A DNA stretch of 45,083 nucleotides from Sinorhizobium sp. A49 (GCF_002002725.1 NZ_MUNW01000065.1:1-45083); one strand, 5' to 3'; counted from the stretch's first letter, positions 25,283-31,764 are shown. Program-made: numbers and translations. Notes: generated by a model from the sequence alone, not told the origin.

Positions 25283-25486
25283 ATGTTTGCATCGGACACG
25301 AAAGGACAGTTCAGCCGGGTCGTCAAAAACTGGAACACGCGATACGATCTGGAGGAGTTTATCACCGCATCCGGCCTACCGCCGTTGGAAGCCCGCGAGA
25401 TTTTCGCGAAATACGGACCCTACAAGGCGGACCTCGACCGATTGATACCTGCGCGCGCGCCGACAGATGCCGGCAAGGCGAAGTAA
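25283..25486 (+). CDS. small protein, unknown (67 aa)
   Basis: 67-aa polar helical protein preceded by GGGAGATTCATC. Sequence highlights: SRVVKNWNTRYDLEEFI, then PPLEAREIFAKYGPYKADLDRLI, suggesting two or three helices; the overall plan vaguely recalls DUF3606-type small proteins, but no match is claimed. It is separated by 26 bp from the 85-aa gene downstream, and both share TATGGGAG(A/G)TTCA upstream, so the two are likely cotranscribed. Confidence 0.6.
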   Translation: MFASDTKGQFSRVVKNWNTRYDLEEFITASGLPPLEAREIFAKYGPYKADLDRLIPARAPTDAGKAK

Positions 25487-25512
25487 GGCGCCGCCGCATA
25501 TGGGAGGTTCAA

Positions 25513-25770
25513 ATGCATCATCATTCCGAGCATCTTGCCGAGAACCTGGATTGTGCGTTCAGCCCAGCGGAAATCGCCATGCTCCAACGCGTCCTCGACA
25601 CAGCCTGTCTTGCCGCAGGGATGCCGCGTAGCGACTATCGCGCCGATCGCCTGGCAAAGTTCATTATCGGCGAATTTCGTTCCGGCACACGTAGCGAGGC
25701 AGCCCTTTGCGAGCGGGCAATGTGGTTCGAGCGCAGAAGCGCACCATGGTCACCGACGCCCACGCAGTGA
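25513..25770 (+). CDS. small conserved rhizobial protein, paralogue of 23401-23697
   Basis: 85-aa protein sharing with the 98-aa paralogue the pattern S-P-x-x-I-x-MLQRV-x-D, then PR....RA.RLAKFI..EFR.G, and L.E.A.W.ERR. Conserved Cys in TACLAAG and TCFAAR is notable. GGGAGGTTCAA precedes the ATG. Function unknown; the conservation of charged and aromatic positions suggests a helical DNA- or protein-binding module. Confidence 0.68.
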   Translation: MHHHSEHLAENLDCAFSPAEIAMLQRVLDTACLAAGMPRSDYRADRLAKFIIGEFRSGTRSEAALCERAMWFERRSAPWSPTPTQ

Positions 25771-25853
25771 CGCCGCCGAGGCGAAAGGGCCGTCGACGCC
25801 GGGCGTTGCCGGCCATCAGCCATCCGCCTCGCTGTTGCCATCTGACGACGCGC

Positions 25854-25888
25854 AAAAGCGGCCGGGGTTGCTAAGCAACCCCGGCCGC
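25854..25888 (-). terminator. strong hairpin with minus-strand T run
   Basis: GCGGCCGGGGTTGCT and its exact complement are separated by one base, so the folded loop uses the last pairs. Four T follow on the minus strand. No minus-strand gene precedes it; on the plus strand it lies 87 bp after the 85-aa gene and probably ends that transcript. Confidence 0.5.
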
Positions 25889-26006
25889 ACCTATCCTATT
25901 GTATGGTAACCGCCTTTCGGCCTATCAAGACGTCAAACGATCTCGCCCGCCCGGTCGCAAAGATGCAGCCTCAACAGACAGGCAAGGGCCGGGAACCGTC
26001 ACAAGA

Positions 26007-26036
26007 TTGGTTCGCGCACTCAGGACATGTTATAAA
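26007..26036 (+). promoter_or_regulatory. candidate promoter reading into a leaderless start
   Basis: TTGGTT (26007-26012) and TATAAA (26031-26036) with 18-bp spacing. The ATG of the next gene begins at 26042, about where transcription would start, and no Shine-Dalgarno motif is present, so the mRNA may be leaderless. Confidence 0.4.
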
Positions 26037-26041
26037 CGCTC

Positions 26042-26305
26042 ATGACCCAAACAGAAGAAGACCTCGAGCTTTCGGAATTGTCCGGCGAGTTTGCCGACGA
26101 CGATGTCGTCGTCCATATCCGCATCTCGCGCCCGACGGGTTCCAATCTCGACTGGACCCTCGAGGTGATCGACGAAGAAGGCTACTCCACCGTCTGGGAA
26201 GATTCCTTCCCCACCGACCGCGAAGCCTATGAAGAATTTCTCGCCACCATCGAGCGCGATGGTATCCAGACGTTTACGGAACATCCCGTGCAGACGCTTC
26301 ACTAA
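26042..26305 (+). CDS. acidic small conserved protein (87 aa)
   Basis: 87-aa very acidic protein with a beta-alpha look: DDVVVHIRISRP, DWTLEVIDEEGYSTVWEDSF, then a helix REAYEEFLATIERDGI. It resembles small hypothetical proteins conserved across rhizobia; no function is known to me. Codon use and composition fit a real gene. No ribosome-binding site is visible, see the candidate promoter just upstream. It is the last clearly non-phage gene before the lysis cassette. Confidence 0.7.
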   Translation: MTQTEEDLELSELSGEFADDDVVVHIRISRPTGSNLDWTLEVIDEEGYSTVWEDSFPTDREAYEEFLATIERDGIQTFTEHPVQTLH

Positions 26306-26310
26306 AAAAG

Positions 26311-26395
26311 TGCTAACCGGTTTTCCGTCAGGAAATCCGTAAGAGCGAAGAGATAGAGCGCGACAGCGATTCCGCCCAAGTCGGAAACGCTCTTG
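26311..26395. repeat. rhizobial repeat, family C
   Basis: Sequence with CCGGTTTTCCGTCAGGAA, AGATAGAGCG and an inverted pair GCGATTCCG / CGGAAACGC that can form a hairpin. It recalls a widespread rhizobial interspersed repeat (from memory). It lies between the 87-aa gene and the lysis cassette, and so marks host DNA up to the edge of the phage block. Confidence 0.5.
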
Positions 26396-26509
26396 CGAAG
26401 CGCGATCTCCGGGATTTTCAAGAGCGTTTGGGTGGCCGGCCGTCAGTTCTTCAATGTCTTCTCCGCACCACCGACCGGCCAAAGCAAACCGGTAGGATGG
26501 ATCACACGA

Positions 26510-26884
26510 TCACCCCTTGCCGACAATGACGAACACGATCCGCCGGATCGCCTCGGCAAAGCTGACGCCGAGCGCCATGGCGGCAATACCGGTGACGCCG
26601 AGGGCGCCGATGCCCATCAGCTTCCAGCGCTTGACGTCGTCGGTCACCGGCTTCATCTCCGCGACGTCGCCGCTAAGCGTTGAGACCGAAGCCTCGAGAT
26701 CGCCGACGCGGTCGACGAGTTGGTCCATGCGCTGATGCACACCAGCCCGGCTGCTCGTCGCCTTATCCTCGGCGCGTTGCGCGCCCTCCTCGATCCGGCG
26801 GATCGATTCCTGCAGGCCGCGCATGCCTGCGACCAGTTCGCCAAGTTGGCGATGGACGCTCACATCGGTTTCAGCCGGATACAT
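26510..26884 (-). CDS. DUF1515 membrane protein, possible holin
   Basis: 124-aa protein of the rhizobial DUF1515 family: an N-terminal coiled-coil (HRQLGELVAGMRGLQESIRR, then QRMDQLVDRVGDLEASVSTL), the block VAEMKPVTDDVKRWKLMGIG, and one C-terminal membrane segment (about 90-122). GGGGGA before ATG 26884 supports this start. It closes the cassette endolysin-spanin-spanin and overlaps the previous gene by 14 bp. A holin-like role is inferred from position and topology; the coiled coil plus C-terminal anchor is not a classical holin plan. Confidence 0.75.
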   Translation of the reverse strand: MYPAETDVSVHRQLGELVAGMRGLQESIRRIEEGAQRAEDKATSSRAGVHQRMDQLVDRVGDLEASVSTLSGDVAEMKPVTDDVKRWKLMGIGALGVTGIAAMALGVSFAEAIRRIVFVIVGKG

Positions 26885-27128
26885 TGTGCCGTCCCCCATG
26901 CCGTAGGCAATCAGCCTTTGACCAGACCCCAGCGGCACACAGACCGACGATGGTGCGGTCGATCTTGCGCTGATCGGCCGATGTGGCGCCACGGGCGCCG
27001 ACCAGGTCGACGCCGACGACGCTTTTAAGGCCCTCGACATTTTTCGGTCCCGAAGTCCCACAGCCCGCCAGCATCAACGCAGGTATCGTAATCCAGGCGC
27101 TTTTCCTGAGCGCGGTTCGCAGCGTCAT
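26871..27128 (-). CDS. outer-membrane spanin-like lipoprotein (Rz1 type)
   Basis: 85-aa lipoprotein with the lipobox ALMLAGC (Cys23). It begins inside the inner-membrane spanin-like gene in another frame and extends past it, an overlapping Rz/Rz1 arrangement. AAAGG precedes ATG 27128. The mature part is short and not proline-rich, unlike lambda Rz1, and contains GLCAAGVWSKADCLRHGG, with two cysteines. Assignment rests on architecture and location rather than sequence similarity. Confidence 0.65.
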   Translation of the reverse strand: MTLRTALRKSAWITIPALMLAGCGTSGPKNVEGLKSVVGVDLVGARGATSADQRKIDRTIVGLCAAGVWSKADCLRHGGRHNVSG

Positions 27129-27249
27129 CGTTCTGCCTTTCGATCGCTTGAATGACGGACCGGGCGCCATCCGCCCTTAATGCGTGCACCGCCCAGATGA
27201 TCGCGGCGAGCACGAGCCCGCCGCATAGGACCCTCAGCCAGGCGGTCAT
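27025..27249 (-). CDS. inner-membrane spanin-like protein (Rz type)
   Basis: 74-aa protein with one N-terminal membrane anchor (LRVLCGGLVLAAIIWAVHAL) and a helical charged segment SVIQAIERQNDDAANRAQEK reaching into the periplasm, ending YDTCVDAGGLWDFGTEKC with two cysteines. Its ATG overlaps the endolysin stop (ATGA at 27246-27249), and the lipoprotein gene is nested in its 3' half. It is shorter than lambda Rz. A spanin role is inferred from context. Confidence 0.65.
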   Translation of the reverse strand: MTAWLRVLCGGLVLAAIIWAVHALRADGARSVIQAIERQNDDAANRAQEKRLDYDTCVDAGGLWDFGTEKCRGP

Positions 27250-27905
27250 GCCGGATCGAGCCGCTTGCGCAGGAAGAGGAAGGCACCGATCGCGAAGGCA
27301 ACGGCAATGATGCCGGCAAATGCCCATTGCAGCGGTCCACTGCCGGTGAACGCGAAACCCAGCGAGGAAAGAATGCCCGCGAGCCAGGAGATGTTCTCCT
27401 TGCTGATCACTTCCGGCGGCTTCGGCGCGGCGGTAACGGTGTTGGAGGCGACGAACTCGCCCTTGGCCCAAAGGCCGACTTCCGCAGACCGGCGATTAAC
27501 CAATCCCTTCACGCGGCCGCCGCCCGCATTGACCCACTTCATCAATTCCAGCGGCACGGCGTCGTAATCGCCAGCGTTCAGCTTTTTCAGCAATGTCGAC
27601 TTGCCGAGCCTGCCGGTGTTGAAATCGAAAGAGACCAGCACGGCGAACTGGTTGTCGGTCATCGGAACCGTGACAAGGCGCGCGACACGCTCCTCGAATT
27701 TCGCGAGATCCGCCTGAAGGATCTGTTCCGCCTCGGCCTCGGTGATCACCATGTTCGGTTTCACAACGGGCTCGCCGGCGGCGCTGGTGTGGCCATAGCC
27801 GATGGTCCAGACACCGGCGACGTCGCGATACGCCTTGGTCTTCAGACCTTCCCACTGTTTGACGAGCAAAAGGCCCGCCGCATTGATGCGTCGGTTCATG
27901 TTCAT
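27246..27905 (-). CDS. phage endolysin, GH24 lysozyme with C-terminal membrane anchor
   Basis: 219-aa muramidase. The catalytic triad of T4-type lysozymes is intact at the exact spacing E19-x8-D28-x5-T34 within KQWEGLKTKAYRD and TIGYGHTS. The lysozyme domain fills about 1-150 (VNAGGGRVKGLVNRR near its end). Unusually, a hydrophobic hairpin follows: WLAGILSSLGFAF and LQWAFAGIIAVAFAIGAFLFL, ending RKR. No N-terminal signal or SAR helix is present. AGGACA supports ATG 27905. It heads the lysis cassette. A diverged, truncated second copy is at 31582-31749. Confidence 0.92.
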   Translation of the reverse strand: MNMNRRINAAGLLLVKQWEGLKTKAYRDVAGVWTIGYGHTSAAGEPVVKPNMVITEAEAEQILQADLAKFEERVARLVTVPMTDNQFAVLVSFDFNTGRLGKSTLLKKLNAGDYDAVPLELMKWVNAGGGRVKGLVNRRSAEVGLWAKGEFVASNTVTAAPKPPEVISKENISWLAGILSSLGFAFTGSGPLQWAFAGIIAVAFAIGAFLFLRKRLDPA

Positions 27906-27994
27906 GTCGTTTGTCCTGTTTAGATTGGGAACCAGAAGCAACGATGATGCGTTGCTACGGCATGCCTCCCTGATCGCAGCCGACTTGGGGAGAC

Positions 27995-28057
27995 ATGCAG
28001 CAATTCAAAGTCCTGCATCGACCTTGTGCATCCTATTGGACGCAAAGTGCCGCAGGC
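27995..28057 (+). repeat. family B repeat, partial inverted copy
   Basis: ATGCAGCAATTCAAAGTCCTGC, CGACCTTGTGCATCC and GGACGCAAAGTGCCGCAGG align with the complement of the first half of the full copy at 24203-24309; the strong hairpin half is missing. It lies just upstream of the lysis cassette, indicating host-type DNA there. Confidence 0.6.
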
Positions 28058-28079
28058 GCTCAAAAAGGGGGATTTCGCC

Positions 28080-28160
28080 ATGATGGACGCCGCATTCGTG
28101 AAGATGACCACGCTGGCCATCGTCCTTGTCAGCTGTGTCGTTATGGTGCAGCCCTACTGA
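28080..28160 (+). CDS. possible 26-aa hydrophobic peptide
   Basis: Starts ATGATG after AAGGGGG at workable spacing and encodes a short peptide with one membrane segment (MTTLAIVLVSCVVMVQPY at the C-terminus). The ribosome-binding site and amphipathic start are suggestive. Length alone gives little statistical support, and the surrounding 28.0-28.5 kb shows no other gene. Confidence 0.3.
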   Translation: MMDAAFVKMTTLAIVLVSCVVMVQPY

Positions 28161-28532
28161 CAAAGCTGGATGCGGGCGCATCTTTGCAACGGGCCGCGTC
28201 GCGCAAGCGACATGACGCCAAGCTGCGCTGATGTTGACCTGTTGGACGGGATAGCCTGCGGTTGTCCGGCAACAGGCATACTGCAGAGCGATTTCCGGCA
28301 TCGCTTGAGGTTGGCGCGCTGCCGGTGGCCGATACACGGACCACCTGGGCTGAAACAATTTTCGGCCTCATGATAGCGTCGACAATTCTCGCCGGACCGC
28401 TGAAGTCCGGTTGCGGTTCTCTCCTTGCCGGAAACCAAAATCGCTCCCGCGCAATAGATCGACACCGGCGCGGGTTGGTATTCGCTGTCGTGTCCGATTG
28501 AAAGATCAAAACCAACCGCGCCGGATTGAAGG

Positions 28533-28617
28533 GTGTCAGGCAAAAGTGTAACGGCATTTCAATAAGGACATCCGCGACAAGCGACGCCTGGAGATCGCGA
28601 CACACTTCAAGAGACAG
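28533..28617 (+). repeat. family A repeat, degenerate copy 3
   Basis: Contains GGCAAAAGTGTAACGGC, AAGGACATCCGCGACAAGCG and GGAGATCGCGACACAC, aligning with the copies at 23211 and 24006, but the terminal palindrome has decayed. It abuts the stop codon of the 191-aa gene. Confidence 0.55.
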
Positions 28618-29182
28618 ATGGCGGCTTTGGCGGCGACAGGGATTGCAACAAGCTCTTCAGGCTCTCGCTGTCGGCGAGGTGTGCCTTCTCACCACGATCG
28701 TCGCTGCATCTCTCGCGCAAGCTGCGCAGAAAGACAGCGACATCAGAGAGTTCGCCAACTTCGACCCGCACCTGCGCCTGGATCGTCCTGTAAATCTCCT
28801 CCAGTTCCAAGGCTTTATCAGCGCTGGCGGAGCCGGAAAGCGCAGAAACCCTTGCCTTGAAATCATCCAGCAGACCATCGAACTCACGCGCGTCGCGTGC
28901 GGCCTTGGCCTCCAGGCTTGCAATCAGCATGTCGAGAATATCGAGATGTCGGCGCTCCACTGATTGCAGATCGAAGGCCGCCCGCAGCTCCTTGCGGGTG
29001 CGTTCGCCTTTGCGCAAGTGCGCCTTGAGGCGCACGCCATTCTCGGCGCAGCGCCTCATGATGTCATCGATCGAGAATTGCCCCTCCACCAATTGGTCAA
29101 GCAGGGGCCGAATCAGCGCCGGCGGCGCCGTGACATTCAGCGCGGCCGAATACAGCGCCAGGTCGATCGAAGCATCCGGCAT
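28607..29182 (-). CDS. 191-aa helical protein, unknown
   Basis: Soluble, highly helical, charged protein with a strong GGAGG site 6 nt before the ATG. Residues about 1-75 are compact (PPALIRPLLDQLVEGQFS, AENGVRLKAHLRKGERTRK), followed by a long coiled-coil-like region (LDMLIASLEAKAARDAREFD, LEEIYRTIQAQVRVEVGEL). No family was recognised. It is transcribed away from the predicted LexA-controlled operon about 420 bp upstream. It is neither clearly phage nor host. Confidence 0.65.
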   Translation of the reverse strand: MPDASIDLALYSAALNVTAPPALIRPLLDQLVEGQFSIDDIMRRCAENGVRLKAHLRKGERTRKELRAAFDLQSVERRHLDILDMLIASLEAKAARDAREFDGLLDDFKARVSALSGSASADKALELEEIYRTIQAQVRVEVGELSDVAVFLRSLRERCSDDRGEKAHLADSESLKSLLQSLSPPKPPSVS

Positions 29183-29234
29183 AAGCTACCTCCGCCTCAT
29201 ATGGCCTCGTGACGCGAGACTAACAGTATCCAGC

Positions 29235-29378
29235 ATGCGGGAGGGTAGTTTTAGTGACAATGCTTTCCTAATCGTTAAGCGGAGTCATCGGTTCCTCACC
29301 TGGCCACATGCCCGCTATCTGCAGAACGCCGTGAGTTACGACACCAGCGGCGAATGCCGCCGCCGCTACACCACTTGA
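29235..29378 (+). CDS. possible 47-aa basic protein
   Basis: Open frame MREGSFSDNAFLIVKRSH... ending CRRRYTT, with hydrophilic, evenly mixed composition. No Shine-Dalgarno motif precedes the ATG and no family was recognised. The rest of the 29183-29602 gap shows only a similar 33-aa GTG-started frame at 29390-29491. Confidence 0.25.
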   Translation: MREGSFSDNAFLIVKRSHRFLTWPHARYLQNAVSYDTSGECRRRYTT

Positions 29379-29602
29379 CGGGGGCCGCTGTGCGCAACAA
29401 TCCTCGTATCGAGCGGGCAGGCGTTTCCGTCGAAGATGCCGAGGCCGTCGAATTGTTGACATGGGACTCTGGAAGATGCCGGAAGGACTGACGAGAGACC
29501 TCGTTAGCACAGCCCCTTACCCCTTCTATTCGCCACATTCGCATAACGCCCCTGCCGGACGTTCGTTCCCTAAACCTGGCTGTTGACTCTCGGCCTAAAT
29601 GA

Positions 29603-29617
29603 GAACATTTGTAGAAC
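29603..29617. promoter_or_regulatory. LexA (SOS) box
   Basis: GAACATTTGTAGAAC is a perfect GAAC-N7-GAAC direct repeat, the operator of alphaproteobacterial LexA (GTTC-N7-GTTC on the other strand). It lies 24 bp before the first ATG of the operon and just after a TTGACT -35-like hexamer (29583-29588), so it would cover the -10 region. No second perfect copy was noticed elsewhere in the window. Confidence 0.75.
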
Positions 29618-29641
29618 ATACCGATTAAGAAGGCCTGCAGC

Positions 29642-29815
29642 ATGAGTGACGAAACCGGCGCGACCAAAAAGACGGAAAGCGGCCCGTTCGTGCATTTTTG
29701 CGAGAATCCGGACTGCAAGGCATGGGGCGGTTTCGGCTTCGCCCACGGCAGCGCGACGCCCAATTGGTATTGCTTCGAACACCGGATCGAATGGCCACCG
29801 GCCAAGAAATCCTAA
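29642..29815 (+). CDS. 57-aa zinc-finger-like protein
   Basis: Small protein, first gene after the LexA box. Potential zinc ligands are Cys20 and Cys25 (HFCENPDC) and Cys44/His47 (WYCFEH), with aromatic residues between (KAWGGFGFAHG). Small proteins of this pattern are common in rhizobia, in my recollection, and have no known function. AAGG precedes the ATG. Followed after 78 bp by the next gene of a five-gene plus-strand operon ending in a DNA-damage protein and a nuclease. Confidence 0.72.
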   Translation: MSDETGATKKTESGPFVHFCENPDCKAWGGFGFAHGSATPNWYCFEHRIEWPPAKKS

Positions 29816-29893
29816 TTTCACCGGCGATGCGGCCGCCAACCTAAAACCTGCAAGATGAAAACTCCGGGAAGGCACCCCGGACAAGGAGAAACC

Positions 29894-30142
29894 ATGTTTG
29901 CCGCTCAGGAAGCTACCCAGGCCGACGCCGTCGATCTGGCTGCAGACGAATTCACCGCCGCCCTCGCCTGGCACAATGGCGACGCCGTGGCCACGATCAG
30001 GACCCTACTCGCCGACTGCCGGCATCTGCGCGAGCAGCTCGCCCTAGCCGAAATTTCGATGAGCCTGGGCTTTACCCGTGGGTGGCGCCCGTGCCGCGGG
30101 CCGGCCGCCGCAACTATGGAAAGATCGAGCGCTTCAGGCTGA
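29894..30142 (+). CDS. 82-aa small conserved protein
   Basis: Preceded by AAGGAGAAACC. It encodes a helical protein with ADEFTAALAWHNGDAVATI, LLADCRHLREQLALAE and SMSLGFTRGWRP; the last motif is characteristic of a small rhizobial family I recognise only as hypothetical. The C-terminal Pro/Ala/Arg-rich tail runs to 5 bp before the next start, so the genes are tightly cotranscribed under the LexA box. Confidence 0.7.
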   Translation: MFAAQEATQADAVDLAADEFTAALAWHNGDAVATIRTLLADCRHLREQLALAEISMSLGFTRGWRPCRGPAAATMERSSASG

Positions 30143-30147
30143 CCATC

Positions 30148-30471
30148 ATGCCGGAACAGAATGGTCTAACCCGCCGCCAGCGCATGCACACCCTGTCCAA
30201 GGCCGAGGAAACCCGCCAGATCGTCAGGATCGACTGTATGTACTGCCGCATCACGCATCGTTATCGCTGTCGCGACTTGCTGCAGCTTTGCGGTGACGTG
30301 CCAGTCGACGAGATCGCGCCCCAATTTCGGTGCGATATATGCAAACACAAGGACTACTTGAAGGCAGAATTCGAGTTGCCATGGGGCGCCGACACTGGAA
30401 AGCTCCGCATCCGAAAGCTGGTGAGGATCAAGACGCTTCTAAAACCAGTGTGGAAAGACGACTTCTACTGA
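30148..30471 (+). CDS. 107-aa CxxC zinc-ribbon-like protein
   Basis: Contains two CxxC knuckles, Cys30/Cys33 (DCMYC) and Cys62/Cys65 (RCDIC), about 30 residues apart, as in zinc ribbons, with further Cys41 and Cys48. The N-terminus is basic (LTRRQRMHTLSKAEETRQ) and the C-terminus is basic (KLRIRKLVRIKTLLKPVWK), suggesting nucleic-acid binding. Start 30148 lies 5 bp after the previous stop. No named family. It precedes the HMCES-type gene by 15 bp. Confidence 0.7.
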   Translation: MPEQNGLTRRQRMHTLSKAEETRQIVRIDCMYCRITHRYRCRDLLQLCGDVPVDEIAPQFRCDICKHKDYLKAEFELPWGADTGKLRIRKLVRIKTLLKPVWKDDFY

Positions 30472-30486
30472 AGGTGATCATGAGCC

Positions 30487-31242
30487 ATGTGCAATCTCTA
30501 CAATTTGACCACGAACCAGCAGGCTATCCGTGATTTCGTTTCGGTGACACACGATCTGGTCGGCAACCTCGAGCCGTCAGTCGACATTTACCCGGATCGT
30601 TTCGCGCCGATTATTCGAAACAACGAGGATCGGCGCGAACTCGCCATGGTGCGTTGGGGTATGCCTTCGTCGAGTAAGGCGCAATTGGAGGCAGCGACGA
30701 AGCGCGCGGATAAGCTTCGCGCCAAGGGCAAGGAAGTCGACTTTGACGAACTCCTGAAAATGGAGCCCGACGGTGGCACCACCAACGTCCGCAATACCTC
30801 AAGCAAGCACTGGAAGCGATGGCTCGGCGTAGAAAACCGATGCGTTGTTCCCCTCACCCGTTTTGCCGAGCCGGACCCGGCTAACAAGGTCGAAGGCGGC
30901 CGCACTCCAAATGCATGGTTCGCCAGCATAAGTGACGAGCCGTTGATGTTCTTTGCCGGCATTTGGGTGAAGGATTGGACGAGCGTTCGAAAGATCAAGG
31001 AAGGGCTGATCACGATCGACCTCTTTGCCTTCCTGACGACAGAGCCCAACAGCATCGTTGCGCCGATCCATCAAAAAGCGATGCCTGTGCTTCTGACGAC
31101 GAAGGCTGAGGTCCACGCGTGGCTAATCGAACCTTGGTCAGAAGCCCATGCCTTGCAGCGCCCGCTTTCCGACAACAAACTCAAAATTGTTCAGGTGGCG
31201 GACAGGGCGTCATCAGACGCATCGGAGGCATTATTGCTTTGA
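30487..31242 (+). CDS. SRAP/HMCES-family abasic-site protein (YedK-like)
   Basis: 251-aa SOS response-associated peptidase family protein. Cys2, exposed after Met removal, forms a thiazolidine crosslink with abasic sites in single-stranded DNA in characterised homologues. Expected active-site residues are present: C2 (MCNLYN), N100 (TNVRNT), E128 (RFAEPD) and H195 (IHQKAMPVLL). AAGGTG lies upstream. The predicted LexA box of its operon fits its role in DNA damage. Its stop overlaps the TTG start of the broken nuclease gene (TTGA). Confidence 0.93.
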   Translation: MCNLYNLTTNQQAIRDFVSVTHDLVGNLEPSVDIYPDRFAPIIRNNEDRRELAMVRWGMPSSSKAQLEAATKRADKLRAKGKEVDFDELLKMEPDGGTTNVRNTSSKHWKRWLGVENRCVVPLTRFAEPDPANKVEGGRTPNAWFASISDEPLMFFAGIWVKDWTSVRKIKEGLITIDLFAFLTTEPNSIVAPIHQKAMPVLLTTKAEVHAWLIEPWSEAHALQRPLSDNKLKIVQVADRASSDASEALLL

Positions 31243-31580
31243 ACAGATGGATTACCGTGCTTTTCGCTGTGTCTATGTCTGGCCAGCCGGCCAGCGCTGG
31301 GGAGCCGCTTGGGCGCCGCGCCGCCGTCGTTGGGGGCAATACGATCGAAATAGGGAAGGCGCAGGTGCGGCTTCACGGCATCGACGCACCCGAAAGCTGG
31401 TAGCTATGCGCCGACGGCGCAGGCGATGCCAACCGATGCGGACGCGAAACGGCCTTTGTGCTTGATCGGTTCCTGGCAACAACCAGACCCACTCGTGGTG
31501 AGCCCGTCGCGTAGTTGGCGTGCGCTTTCGCGCCGACGTCGTCAACGTCAATCGCTGGCTGGTCGAGAACGGCTTTGGCC
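31239..31580 (+). pseudogene. thermonuclease (SNase-like) pseudogene
   Basis: Starts at TTG 31239 (GGAGG upstream) with a signal-like MNRWITVLFAVSMSG. The nuclease start VVGGNTIEIGKAQVRLHGID, then APESW, is followed by TAG at 31401, where the family reads Gln. Translation could resume as LCADGAGDANRCGRETAFVLDRF, but the frame then shifts near 31510; VNVNRWLVENGF appears in the next frame. The segment equivalent to the DRYGR active-site loop is missing. The remnant stops abruptly at about 31580, joined to an endolysin fragment in opposite orientation. Confidence 0.8.
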
Positions 31581-31581
31581 C

Positions 31582-31749
31582 GGTGATCACCATGTTTGGC
31601 TTCACCACTGGCGCGCCGGCAGCGCTGGTGTGGCCATAGCCGATGGTGAGAACGTCAACGAGGTCCCGATAGGTCTTCGTCTTCAGGCCTTCCCACTGTT
31701 TGACGAGCGCAAGCCCCGCCGCGTTGATGCGTCGTTTCATGTTGTTCAC
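31582..31749 (-). pseudogene. endolysin fragment (GH24 N-terminus)
   Basis: The first ~54 residues of a lysozyme (INAAGLALVKQWEGLKTK, TIGYGHTSAAGAPVVKPN) closely resemble the intact endolysin at 27246-27905. After MVIT the homology ends and the frame runs antisense into the nuclease remnant. The catalytic Glu is kept, but Leu-Val replaces Val-Ala after the Asp region and most of the fold is missing. DNA identity to the intact copy is only about four in five bases by eye, so it is a separate phage's gene rather than a recent duplication. Confidence 0.85.
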
Positions 31750-31764
31750 CCCATTTTTGGCAAA

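Noticed and set aside
29390-29491. 33-aa GTG-started frame (IERAGVSVEDAEAVELLTWD)
   Set aside because: Reads smoothly, but is too short, lacks a clear ribosome-binding site and has no recognised family.
27744-31749. Recent duplication or insertion flanked by direct repeats of the endolysin 5' end
   Set aside because: The two endolysin 5' regions differ at roughly one base in five by eye, too diverged for target duplication or a recent tandem copy; they look like genes of two phages.
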